NCBI GenBank assembly: GCA_017311315.1
Contig: CM029654.1
Location: forward strand, 6,765,382-6,829,381
Direction: 5' to 3'
DNA: 64,000 nt
Source of the DNA: Dendrocalamus latiflorus
Taxonomy: Eukaryota > Streptophyta > Magnoliopsida > Poales > Poaceae
Shown one piece after another: positions 34,344 through 45,529 of this stretch (position 1 is its first letter; every line of letters starts with the position of its first letter). Made by a program: the position numbers and the translations under genes. The notes beneath the pieces are model-generated. The model saw nothing but the letters and a program-made list of their open reading frames with translations, was not told where the DNA came from and did no database searches.

Positions 34344-37300
34344 GAGGGGTACAATTAGATAAGATTCGAACGAATATTATTTATACTATAACCTAATCTA
34401 TATTTTTTCTTGGATTCGGTATCAAATATGGTCAGCCTGGATGCGAATACGAATTCGGAATATGCGGATTTTCAGAAACGGTAATATCGTGGCAGATACT
34501 TGATGGATTCGAATCAGACAACGGATAATATAGATGGATGGCATGAGCATACAAAACGATACATTTAACATAAGTTTCCGGCACAATACAAATTCAATAT
34601 AAGTGGTAAATTGATCATCGACATTACGATTAGTTCCGGCTAAACATTAAATCGCAAAACAGACAATAGCACACCATAAGTTAAATCAACAATGTGCAAA
34701 AAAAATGCCACGTCAATTTTGCTACCAGAATGAAGAGATCATATTGAGTCATGACCAACTTGCTTCCAAACAAAAGTGCAACAGCAAAGTGAGGTTCTGA
34801 GAATAATTTCAAACCAGGAAGTTCAACAGCAAAGTTGGCTTGAGCATCAGTGTTCATGTTAAATTCCTACATGACAAAGAAGCCAATATGAGTGACAGGG
34901 ATTGGAAGCTTCAGATGCCAGCTAGATGTTTGGAGAGACTGTCAAACCAATGCAAAATGCAGTTTAAAAGAGTCTCTAACAGTTGGTGACGCTTGTGGCT
35001 TGTCCATGCTTAGAGAACAAATATAGACTTATGATTGAAGAGGTTTTCGGATGGCTAATGTAACAAACACTACCAAAAATGTTGTAGGTTCAATCAGGTA
35101 ACCGTACAATAGAAATATTTTTATGAGAAATTATGTGTGGTGCCTGTAGGTTCTAGCCTGAGAATAGAGGTATATAAAATGTGAAAAGCATTCATACAAT
35201 GGACCAAAAGCTAGCTGATGTGCGATAAATTTGAACAAGATCAAAAAGCAACAGAAAGGTGAGATACCTACCCTCAAAACATGGCTGATCTAAAATGACA
35301 GAAACATTCAATAAGATCATAAGATTAGAACTGAACCTCTTGTTTTGTCTTTCCGAACTCCTCAGCCACTCTCATCCTCTTCTCACATGATTCAGCCAAT
35401 AACTCTGGTTTTTCCCTTCCCTCTGCACATGCCAAAATAAATGCAATTAGGCATCTACGTCTATGACCCAAGGAACATCACAGCAAACTTCATCTGTATA
35501 GCAACTTACCATGTTTCCATAATTTCAAGAGGCAATAGTGCAGCATGTATGGACTTTGCTTTTTAATTTCATCACATATTAGTAGACTTTGCTTTTTAAT
35601 TGCAGCAAGGACATCTTTTACACACACACTTCATTTTCAGATGCATTGTCCAAAGATAAGGAAAATAACTTCTTTTCAATATTCCACCTCGTGGCACAGG
35701 TAGTAAATGCATCCTTCTACATGCATTAATTTGATAATTCTTTTATGAATTTACCAATTATCATCAATCCAATATACAGTGACACACATATACCCTTTGT
35801 TTTGATTTGATGTCCATATGTCTATAGTTGTGCTAAAGCGACATTGAATGGTTTTAAAATATTCATATAACTTTCCCTTTTCTTGTAAAAAGATGTCCAT
35901 TAGTTCTTTTCTAATGGTTGTACGGCTCTTCATTTGGAAAGCTGGGGTGCAAGGATTTGATGAAGTCAACAAGATATTCATGCTCAGCAATATTGAAAGG
36001 GTACTCATCCATGATTATGGGTAAATAAAATTTTCTCAAGCTAGCTTCTTGATCATACCTACACGGTTCAATAATAGTTGTGTTGTCTTCATTATTCTTT
36101 TCTACTTTGAGTACCTACTGACTTGGCTTGAGATGGTGCTTGTTTTCAAGTAGTTACAAAAGCATGTTATGCCATTGATGGTCTCACATCTGGTATTGTA
36201 TTTAAAGTGGTTGTATTGCACCCAACGTTCAACAATCTTCTTTCCATCCACCTCAATTGTCTTTGTAGTCCTAGTGTAGTGATCCCAAACCGATGATGTG
36301 CTCTTCTTCTGCTTCTTTGCAGTAGGCTCATCTTATACATTCTCTTGTATAGCTGAAGGAATACCCTCTATACCTTGCCCTTGCGTGCCACTGCCAATGG
36401 TCGGTGCACCTTCAGTTTTCCCTTGAGTAGGAGTTGCAAATGAAGATGCAGCCACACCCACACTTCCACTTTCAGATGTCATCAAAATTCACAGGGTATT
36501 TATTCTTCCTGTTTTGTATGAGTACAAGAATCAATCAACTGATTGATGGAAATAACAAATGACTAAATGAGCAAAGATTCAAGAAACTACTCACTATCAT
36601 TCAACCACATTACCGCTTTCAATTATCTTCTAAGTCTGTATGCAAGTAGTATGTATAATATTTTTGCTAAGAAGAAAGCACTCAAGAATATGTGCCAACA
36701 AAAAAATCCAAAGCTTAGCATGGACTACATTTTATTCTAGAAAAAACATAGACAAAAAATTCATTTGACAGCTTTCTAACAGTTTCCGTATTAATTAATA
36801 TACTTCTCTATGCATTTTTTTCAAGTTTGTAGACCAAATTACTTGATACTTCATAGACGTGCAGCTCAAAACAAAGTAGAACTGATCTTAGAATCATCTT
36901 TCCATTAGATGGGTGGGACAGGTCAAGAACTAAACGAGCCCTAAGCAGAAAATCATACCTCATGCAGCTAAAATACAAGAACTAGTATCATAAAACTCTA
37001 AAATAGAGCAAAAGTAGCATAGAAGAATGTAAAATTTCTATTCTCCACAAGATCTGATCAGCACAAGTGGAAAGGCTGCTACCCAAACATGAAATTCTAA
37101 AGAAAAAGGCTAAAGAATCCATGCATTGGCACATGAAAATCCTACAAGAAATTTCCAATGATGAGGGTGGAGAGGGATCTAGAGGGAAGAGCTAGTGGTG
37201 GGCGCAACGAGGGGAGACACCGCCTTCTCTCCGCGGTGACGTCGGTCGGGGGCAGGGGCAGTGCTCGGCGAGAGAAAGGGAGGCGTGTGTGAGCAGTGTC

Positions 37301-37823
37301 GGAGAGCATATCAATGCCAACAATTGTGGAGGCGTGCGATGCGGTGTGCCCGGAGTGAATGCGGCGGCCGACGGGGAATCCGGCGTATGAAGGTCAAGAG
37401 GTGGAGCCGTGGAGGCCAGAGCAACCAGAGGGGAAATGGCCGATGCTCCACCGGAGGAATGGGGGGTTGGGAAGGATTTGGGGCCTGGTCGCCCGAAGGT
37501 CATAGGAGAAATGTTCGTGTGGTGGCCGAATGTGGGGATTGGGGATCTCAAATTTGGGGCCTGGTCGCTTGGGGGCTAGGGGTATGCTGATATAGTGATA
37601 TTAGGGTTAGGGTGCTGGATATCCGTCTAGTAACTATCCGACTATCTAGCTACCGAAGTAATTCAGTCAGATAATAGATGTCCCAATTCCGTTACCGAAT
37701 CGACACGCAATATCCGGTACCGTTACTGAATCCGAATGGATATTTCATTTCCTTCCCGGATTCAATACTAATCGAATTCGGTACCAGATCGGTTAAGATT
37801 GACTCAATCTATTTGCATCCCTA
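34344..37823 (-). mobile_element. hAT transposon, 3.5 kb, derived from an autonomous copy
   Basis: Flanked by an 8-bp duplication with two transitions, GTGGCGGC (34336-34343) and GTGACAGC (37824-37831). Ends are GAGGGGTACAATTAGAT and the complement of TAGGGATGCAAATAGAT. Subterminal DNA on both sides is full of GGATTCG/CGAATCC and GATATTCG-like phrases, as expected for transposase-binding regions. A broken transposase gene lies inside on the minus strand. A GC-rich segment at 37190-37600 is placed as its promoter and leader. Confidence 0.85.
35751..36482 (-). pseudogene. hAT transposase, N-terminal part, broken
   Basis: From the ATG at 36482 the minus strand encodes a Ser/Gly-rich leader, a stop near 36335, then a BED zinc-finger-like stretch (STSSVWDHYTRTTKTIEV, with later cysteines near 36165-36195). 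After a further gap comes a conserved block containing SRTTIRKELMDIF, TIDIWTSNQNKGYMCVTV and WIDDNW, typical of plant hAT transposases of the RICESLEEPER/Tam3 type. A one-base insertion near 35934 shifts the frame. A GTAAAT donor follows the last tryptophan codon. The catalytic core and the C-terminal dimerisation domain are not recognisable downstream, so the copy cannot make active enzyme. Confidence 0.8.
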
Positions 37824-37831
37824 GTGACAGC

Positions 37832-40012
37832 GTACCACTCCAGGCAGGCTTTTACCGAGCACACGTTGGGCCCAGGCCGCAGGTAGCGCAAGACCACCTT
37901 GTCTGGCCCATATTTGTAGGCGCAGCCTCAAACGCACGCACCCACCCACGACACGGCGCAGCCTAGCGCTGCAAACCGCGCGGGGCAAAACGAACCTCTG
38001 TTCGTCGTCGGCAGATCGGCGTGTCTCTCGCCACGCCGTCTTTTCGCCTCATCTCTACCACCTTGCAGCTGCAGTGCAGTGCGCACTGCGCGTCACTGGT
38101 TTCTTTTTCCTAATGTATATTCCCATCGGTGCGTGCGTGCGTGCCTCTCAGTGGAACATGCAAGAAACTGCTCTGCAAGACTGCAACGTGTGGCGAGTGG
38201 CCTGCAACTTGTGCAGCCAGGTCCAGCTTTGCAGGCTGGCTTGCTTAGCGGGCACAGAGACAACCTTTCTCTGCACCGCAGCGCCAGCGTGCTCTCCCTG
38301 CAGAGCATGGTGAGAATGCCTGTTAAAATTAACCTCGTCGTCTATAGCAGAGCTGCGGAAGAGCACAGTGGAGTAGTATTGTGTAATTCTCTTCTGAAAA
38401 ATGATAAGAAGCACAGCTCAGACTCGCACGGTTTGCTTTGGCGTAACCTGCACCTTCCAGTGAAAATACGCCATTCTGCCTAGCTAGTGCTGTTCCTGCT
38501 AGTAGTAGCCTAATACTTCCCTACTTCTATCGTGCATCTTGGTCTGGTGTAATTATACATCCCTACGCAGTTCGCTTGGTCCTCATGAAGAAATCAAGCA
38601 TCCAATGTGGCACGCACCCTGACCAAAAAGATGCCACTCTCTACACATGCATGAAGGAGTCCACAAGCGTGCACGAATCTTTCAGACACTAGCTCCACAC
38701 CCATTCTTTTTGGCTAGGATGGAATGGATAGATCTGATCCACAGGACGAATGATCTCCATCCATGGCGAGATGATCATTGCACGGCGCCTTTTTGCCGTG
38801 TTCGTCAGCTCCCGCAGTGCATGTCCCGGCGAAAGGAACCAATCGCTTCATCGGCCTTTTGCCTCCTCAAAACATTGCGATCTTTTATGCGTTGTAGAGC
38901 CGGTCCCCGTGCCAAATTTTTTTGTTTTTTCCCTTTCTTTTGCAGGGCTCGTGTCATGATGGCTCGAGCAATTCCTTTGATTGGCCGGACGGAAGCAGCT
39001 TAGCAGAGCAGAGCACTCGATGAACTAGCGATACTGCAGCTTTGGTCCAGTCACTCGTATAGCCAATTATGGGGTATTCCATTTGCATTCGTACAAAACA
39101 ATGTAATCACAAAATTGTGCCTATCAATATGTCAACACCAAGGCCCTCTTTGGAATATATGATATTGGTCTGAGGATTTTTTTTTAAGGAGGCGACTAGA
39201 CAACGGTGTAGCTATATGTGTCATGAAGTTTTAAGAAATTTCATTAAAATATTTGAAAAGTTTCAAGTTTTAGTTAGTTTCACGCGTTTCTAGAAGTTTT
39301 TAGAAGCTTTTAAGAAAATTTCAAGCTAAAGTTTCAACGTGTTTTAGATTTTGGAACTCACGTTTCACCAAGTATCAGTCAAAGAGTTTTAAAAGATTTC
39401 ACCATGTTTCAATAGGTTTCAGCAAATTTCAGACAAAGAGCTTTAACAAGTTTCACCAAGTTTTAACAAAAAGTTTCGAGAAGTTCCAACCAATTTCGAC
39501 GAGTTTCGTGTTTTTGCCACCGCAGACGAGCATCATGCCCCGTTGAGCCGCGCTGTCATAGCCCGCACCTCGTATCTGTCTCGTGCCGACACGCCTTGCC
39601 ACGTGTGCTCACCACACATCATGCCCCGTCGAGCCACGCTACCGTGGTCCCTACCCAGTCACCATCTCCAGATTTAGGCGTGAGAAAAGAGGGGAGACGG
39701 TGTCGACGGTGGAGGAAGAGGAAGGGAGGGGCAACGTCGGCCATGGTAGGGGACGGGGTGTCGTTGGTGGAGGGAGGGGAGGTGGTGGAGGAGGAGGGAG
39801 GGGTGGTGTTGGTGATGGGGAGCCATCTAGGTTCTCACTGGCGGTAAAGATGTCGGCAGCGAGAACCCTGGCAGGATGCGCCCTTGCTGCGGGCTCACAC
39901 GCTCATATAGCCTTGTGCCACTCACCCTTAGCCCTCCATGGACGTGCAGAGAGAGAGAGAGAGAGAGGCTCATATGGCCATATGTCATGCGCCCTTGGTC
40001 CTTTACAGAGGA

Positions 40013-40053
<41 letters not shown>

Positions 40054-40146
40054 CTCGTATAGGCATGTGCCCGTGGTCCTCCATGGAGGTGCAAAGAGAG
40101 GTGATGGGGGAGGAGGAAGAGGATGGGGGAATGATTGGTTGGTAGT
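37832..40146. other. Intergenic stretch with degenerate simple repeats
   Basis: 37832-39150 shows no gene. About 39230-39510 is a cryptic repeat of TTTCA-containing 10-13-mers. About 39890-40100 holds three diverged modules, each with a GCTC(A/G)TAT phrase, a GTCCTCCATGG-like phrase and GA dinucleotides; the GA runs peak at 40016-40050. Confidence 0.55.
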
Positions 40147-40360
40147 AGGGGTGAAAACAGATCAGATAGTTTCCGACTGATTCGGGCAATTTTCGAATAC
40201 AAAATGTTTTGGCTTGGATTTTTCTCGGATAGACTCAGATTGGAAATGAATATGGATTATTTTTTCAGAAACGAATACAAATACGGTAGCGCCCTATCCG
40301 TCGAATATGAATATGGACTTGGACTATCCGAGGATGATGGAGTCCGGATATTTGGCCCAA
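40147..40360. mobile_element. Terminal fragment of another hAT element
   Basis: Starts TAGGGGTGAAAACAGATCAG and continues with GGATTTTTCTCGGATAG and GAATATGAATATGGAC phrases, the same style as the subterminal regions of the element at 34344-37823. The opposite end was not found. Confidence 0.5.
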
Positions 40361-40367
40361 CAAATCT

Positions 40368-40700
40368 GCATCTAGCTCGGCATCTTCACCACCACCGAGG
40401 CCACCGTGTGCGCACGATGTCACCGCACTCACGCTACGTGCCTCAACTTCGCGAGCTCTGCTCAGCTACCTCCGCGTCGACCCGGCCACACTCACCACCC
40501 CCGATGACATCTGTCGTGCTGCCATGGAGCTTGCTGAGGCGTGCCAGCACGCCGTCGCCACCGCTGCATCCACGTCCGCCACCGAGGCAGTGGTGCCCTC
40601 ACTGATGCACCAGGAGGAGCATGGAGCAACAGCACTGGTGGTAGCTGAGCCAAGGGGGACCGACCCAGGAGGGAGACTAGCGACGTTGGACGCACGGTAG
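40368..40700 (+). other. GC-rich open frame without a start codon, possible captured gene fragment
   Basis: A 110-residue frame ends at TAG 40698-40700. It reads like real protein (LLSYLRVDPATLTTPDDICR, then an Ala-rich helix-like stretch) and differs sharply in composition from the AT-rich DNA on both sides. It directly follows a hAT terminus, so it may be a host exon captured by the transposon. I do not recognise the family. Confidence 0.35.
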
Positions 40701-40779
40701 ATAAAAGGCAGTAGCCTAACTTTTATTCAGAAAGATAGAAATTACATGGTTCTGCAGTGGTTTCCAGCTTACAAGATAA

Positions 40780-40961
40780 AGCAAAACAACAAAACAAAAT
40801 ATTTGTACGACCAAAGATAGCAACAGAGGGTTGAATGGTGCCTCAAAATTTTCCACTAAGTATTTACTAATCCTTTACTCTAATAGTTACAAAACTATGC
40901 AAATTAGGATGGAAAGTCACCACACAACCTATCAAATCAAAATGCTGGAAAACAGTGCAAT
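40780..40961 (-). repeat. Family B copy 3, left part
   Basis: Matches the start of copy 5 (62930-63060): shared GAATG.TACCTTAAAATTTT-like phrase, ATTAGGATGGAA and AAATCAA. The copy is cut at 40961 by the copia element and resumes at 47541. Confidence 0.65.
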
Positions 40962-41504
40962 TGTTGGATAATCCAGTGCGTTCATCATGGTTGAAGATTC
41001 ATTATAACAGTCATGGCATCATTGTAGCAGTCGTAGTGGCAATGGTTGTAGAACCACTGTAGCAGTCGTGGTTGTCATGGTCATAGAATCACCGTATCAA
41101 TCGTAGTTGTCATGGTCATATGATCACTATAGCAGTCGTAGCGGCCATGGTCGTAGTTGTAGTGGTTGTGGTCATAGTCGTAGCGACCGTAGTCGAAGAG
41201 TTTCTGTAGCAGTTGGAAATGCTCGACTTGTGCTCAGTCCACGCGAGAGCACGTTTTCCGTTTTGTTAGCGTCGTGTGCACCAAAGCTTGGGTCCGTGGG
41301 ATCATGCAGGTGGTGACACATAATAAGGGTGGCTTAACCACCAAAGTTAGACTAGGATTTCCTTTAAATAGGAGGCTAATACAACAAAAAAATGTTGCCC
41401 AATTTTCCAGCAGCGCAAAACTCTTGTGCTCTTGTTATGTTTTTCCAATTTCGTGTGTGTTCATGTGTGAGCTCAGGCGTGTTGATCGGCCAAAGTTCCT
41501 AATA
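40962..41504 (+). repeat. Copia LTR 1
   Basis: 543 bp, begins TGTTGGATAATCC, ends CCTAATA (CA mutated to TA). U3 holds about four 35-bp tandem units containing CACTGTAGCAGTCGT and CATGGTCATAG phrases (about 41010-41150). Confidence 0.92.
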
Positions 41505-41506
41505 TT

Positions 41507-41519
41507 TGGTATCAAAGCC
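41507..41519 (+). other. Primer-binding site, copy 1 (initiator Met-tRNA type)
   Basis: TGGTATCAAAGCC follows LTR 1 by two bases; it is the usual plant copia site TGGTATCAGAGC with one change. Copy 2 after LTR 2 (42732-42744) reads TGGTATCAGAGCC. Confidence 0.85.
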
Positions 41520-42187
41520 AGGGGATGCTGATCCACGATGCAGCCAGTTGATTCTGCATCACATTGGCGCTCCCAGTCTTCATCGCCACGTCCCAGAGAC
41601 CGCACCAACGGCAGCAGTGGCGCTCTGGTGGTACAAAGGGTGGTGAAGGAGGTCGGGGATCGACGGTGTATCCGACATGAAGAACGAACTATGGTGATTG
41701 GGCCTTGATAATGAAGGTCATGCTCCAGGCGCACGGGCTCTGGGACGCAGTTGGCACCGGTGGCACCGAGTTCCAGGAAGACAGGATGGTGCTGGAGGCC
41801 ATCCTGCGCACCGTTCCACCAGAGATTATCTCCAAGCTTGTCGTCAAAGCAACTACCAAGGAGGCGTAGAATACCCTAAAGACCATGCATGTCAACATTG
41901 ATCGGGTGCGCAAAGCCAATGCTCAGAAGCTTCGCAAGGAGTTCGAGAGCATTGCATTCCGCGACGGGGAGTCGGTCAATGACTTCGCGTTGTGGCTCAC
42001 CTGGCTAGTAAACCAGCTCAGCACCCTCGAGGACCTGGAGCCACCGTACAAGGTTGTCGAGAAGTACCTGCGTGTTGTCCCCTCCAAGTTCTACTAATCC
42101 ATTACTCTAATAATTACAAGCTATGAAAATTAGGATGGAAAGCCACCACACAACCTATCAAATCAAAATGCTGGAAAACAGTGCAAT

Positions 42188-42729
42188 TGTTGGATAATCC
42201 AATGCGTTCATCATGGTCGAAGATTCATTATAGCAGTCATGGCATCACTGTAGCAGTCGTAGTGGCAATGGTTGTAGAACCACTGTAGCAGTCATGGTTG
42301 TCATGGTCATAGAATCACCGTAGCAATCGTAGTTGTCATGGTTATATGATCACTGTAGCAGTCGTAGCGGCCATGGTCGTAGTTGTAGCGGCTGTGGTCA
42401 TAGTCGTAGCGACAGTAGTCGAAGAGTTTTTGTAGCAATTGGAAATGCTCGACTTGTGCTCAGTCCACGCGAGAGCACGTTTTCCGTTTTGTTAGCATCG
42501 TGTGCGTCATAGCCTGGGTCCGTGGGATCATGCAGGTGGTGGCACATAATAAGGGTGGCTTAACCACCAAAGTTAGACTAGGATTTCCTTTAAATAGGAG
42601 GCTAATACAACAAAAAATGCTGCCCAATTTTCCAGTAGCACAAAACTCTTGTGCTCTTGTTATGTTTTTCCAACTTCGTGTGTGTTCATGTGTGAGCTCA
42701 GGCGTGTTGATCGACCAAAGTTCCTAATA
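42188..42729 (+). repeat. Copia LTR 2 (duplicated)
   Basis: 542 bp. It is preceded by the same GCAAT and flank as LTR 1, and is closer to LTR 1 than to LTR 3, which shows that it arose by duplication of LTR 1 after insertion. Confidence 0.92.
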
Positions 42730-42928
42730 TTTGGTATCAGAGCCAGGGGATGCTGATCCACGATGCAGCCAGTTGATTCTGCATCACCTCGGCGCTCCCA
42801 GCTTCATCGCCACGTCCCAGAGACTGCACCAACGGCAGCAGTGGCGCTCTGGTGGTAAAAAGGGTGGTGAAGGAGGTTGGGGATCGACGGTGTATCCGAC
42901 ATGAAGAACGAACTATGGTGATTGGGCC

Positions 42929-43700
42929 TTGATAATGAAGGTCATGCTCCAGGCGCACGGGCTCTGGGACGCAGTTGGCACCAGTGGCGTTGAATTCCAG
43001 GAGGACAGGATGGTGCTGGAGGCCATCCTGCGCACCGTTCCACCAGAGATTATCTCCAAGCTTGCCGTCAATGCAACTACCAAGGAGGCGTAGAATACTC
43101 TAAAGACCATGCACGTCAACATTGATTGAGTGCGCAAAGCCAATGCTCAGAAGCTTCGCAAGAAGTTCGAGAGCATTGCATTCCGCGACGAGGAGTCGGT
43201 CAATGACTTCGCATTGCGGCTCACCTGGCTAGTAAACCAGCTCAGCACCCTCGAGGACCTGGAGCCGCCGTACAAGGTTGTCGAGAAGTACCTACGTGTT
43301 GTCCCCTCCAAGTTCTTCCAAATTGCTCTTTCAATTGAAACTCTACTTGATCTCTCGATGCTCTCGGTGGAGGAGGTGACTGGGAGACTCAAGGCGGCAA
43401 AAGAATGGCTAGACCCAGCACCCATCACTAGTGTTAGCAGGAAACTTCTTCTCACGGAGGAGTAGTCTGCTTAGATGAGGGAGTGGCAGCAGGGGAGGGA
43501 TCCTTTGATGACTCCAAGTCTGACAACCGGTAACGCAAGCTACCGCGATGACAAGCTGATAGCGGCAGCGCAGATGAAAGTAGGGAAAGGCCTGGATCTA
43601 GTGGTGGCCACGACTTCTCGAAGGACAAATGCGGCAACTACGGCAAAATAGGCCATTGGGCCAAGGATTGTCGTAGCTGATAGAAGTGGGCCGAGGCCTA
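42929..43700 (+). pseudogene. Copia gag (UBN2 type) with zinc knuckle
   Basis: The frame contains LEAILRTVPPEIISK, then VRKANAQKLRKKFESIAFRD, NDFALRLTWLVNQL and KYLRVVPSKF, the classic UBN2 capsid pattern. A zinc knuckle at 43630-43671 reads CGNYGKIGHWAKDC: the second cysteine of CX2CX4HX4C is a tyrosine (TAC at 43639-43641). Stops near 43093 and 43128 and after 43465 break the frame. Unit 1 (41703-42096) holds a truncated second copy in which one of these stops (43128) reads as CGG. Confidence 0.88.
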
Positions 43701-45200
43701 TCTGACACAAGGGGATGATGACGAGGCCACACTCCTGATGGCAAGGGCCATCACCATCCCTGAGTCCTTAATGCAGCAAGCCACCATCCCCAATTCTCCA
43801 TCACCGTGATGGAGACCCCTCCGACTAGTCGAGGCGAAGGTCTTCACATAGCTAGATCGGGAGGAGGCTAGCAATGATGGACTTTGGTACCTTGATACCG
43901 ATGCGACCAACCAAATGATCGGCTCACGTGAGGTCTTCTCTGAGCTGAGCTCCGAGGTGGTCAACACCTGAAGTTCGATGATGACTCCGTCATCAATATC
44001 AAGGGGCATGGGATGATCCTCTTTGCGTGCAAATTTGAGGAACATAACACCCTTTCAGGGGTGTACTGTATTCCCTGGCTCACCACCAACCTCATCAGCG
44101 TCGAGCAGCTTGATGAGATGGGCTGTCGAGTGCTGATTAACGGCAGCATCCTAAGGATACACAATGAGCAACAGCATCTGCTGGCAAGAGTTACGCGCTC
44201 TCCCAGCCAGCTATACCCACTCCAACTCAAAATCGTGCAACCGGTGTGCCTATCGGCAAGGAGCTCAAAGGAGGCATGGCAGTGGCACACAAGGTACGGT
44301 CATCTAAACTTCCAAGCATGCACAAGCTCGCACAACACGACATGGTGTGAGGGATATCGAGGATTGATCAGGTGGATCGAGTCTACGATGGTTGTCTCGC
44401 CGGGAAGCAACGGCGGTCCCCCTTCCTGGAGCAGGGAAAAGATCACGTGAGGCACATCCTCGACCTCGTCCATGGTGATCTCCGCGGACCAATCACGCCA
44501 ATGACGCCAAGCGGCAATAGCTACTTCTTGCTGCTTGTGGATTACCTGAGCTACTACATGTGGCTTAGTCTCCTTGCAAGAAAGGACCAAGCTCCAGCGT
44601 TGATCAAGCGTTTTTAAGCCATGGTGGTGGGAGTCAGGGCGCAAGCTCAAGGTACTCTGAACTGACCATGGCAGGGAATTCACGTCAATGGAATTCAGCG
44701 AGTACTACACCGAGCACGGTGTGCAGTGGTAGCTCATGGCACTCATTCCCCACAGCAGAATGGGGTCGTGGAGCACCGCAACCAGACGGTGGTCACCATG
44801 ATGCACAGCATGTTGAAGGTGAAGGGGCTCTCCGAGAGGTTCTAGGGCGAAGCTATCTCCACCGCCGTCTTTATCCTCAACCATGCACTGACATAAAGTG
44901 TCGACAGGAAGATGTCGTATGAGGCTTGGCATGGCAAGCGACCGGCGGTGCACTTCCTTTGCACTTTTAGTTGTGTAGCGCATGCCAAAAACATGAAGCC
45001 GCACCTGTAGCTGGACAACCATAGCACGCTGATGATCTTCGTCAGGTATGAGTCTGGGTCCAAGGCATATCGTGTGTCTGACCTAGTTACCCAACGCGTG
45101 CAAGTGATACGTGACATCGTCTTTGATGAAACAACGTAGTGGGACTGGAGAACTCATGGTGAAGAAGGTATTGTGGTTGGACAGGACCCTTTCACCGTGG
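43701..45200 (+). pseudogene. Copia protease and integrase
   Basis: The protease site at 43885-43905 reads WYLDTDA, so the catalytic DTG glycine is aspartate. The pre-integrase region around 44275-44400 has WQWHTRYGHLNF. The integrase core starts VHGDLRGP near 44470 and retains HSPQQNGVVEHRNQTVV near 44740-44790, with its glutamate. Multiple in-frame stops. In an active element protease would mature the polyprotein and integrase would insert the cDNA. Confidence 0.85.
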
Positions 45201-45529
45201 AGTACACTGCAATGAATGGCGGGGATCAGAGGCACAGACGAAGACCATGATTCGCCATGCATGCTCGCTAGTGCGTGCTCTAACAACACAGCGATGCCAG
45301 GGACACTCGCGGTGACACCCGTGATGTCGGGAATAGTGTTCACCTCGCCGCCAACCAACCTGGGAGAGGTACTCGACGCCGACCATGACAACGCACCACT
45401 TCGGTACCGCACCATCGACAACATCATCATTTTGGTTTCACCCTGTTGTTTCATACCACACAACCTTGACTCCTGTAGGCTGCTGTTCACCAAAGCCGAC
45501 AAACCAGCATCCTTTGGTGAAGTAGAGCA

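Larger units (their letters stand above)
40866..43316 (+). repeat. 1.2-kb tandem duplication spanning flank, LTR and gag start
   Basis: Unit 1 is 40866-42092, unit 2 is 42093-43316. Each has about 96 bp of family B flank, one LTR and the first part of gag. The junction reads AAGTTCT/ACTAATCC: gag sequence up to AAGTTCT (as at 43316) joined to flank starting ACTAATCC (as at 40866). The two copies differ by scattered substitutions, many of them C-T or G-A transitions. Confidence 0.92.

Noticed and set aside
37192..37590. Candidate gene with frames on both strands
   Set aside because: Sits inside the hAT element upstream of its transposase and is best explained as GC-rich leader or promoter DNA.
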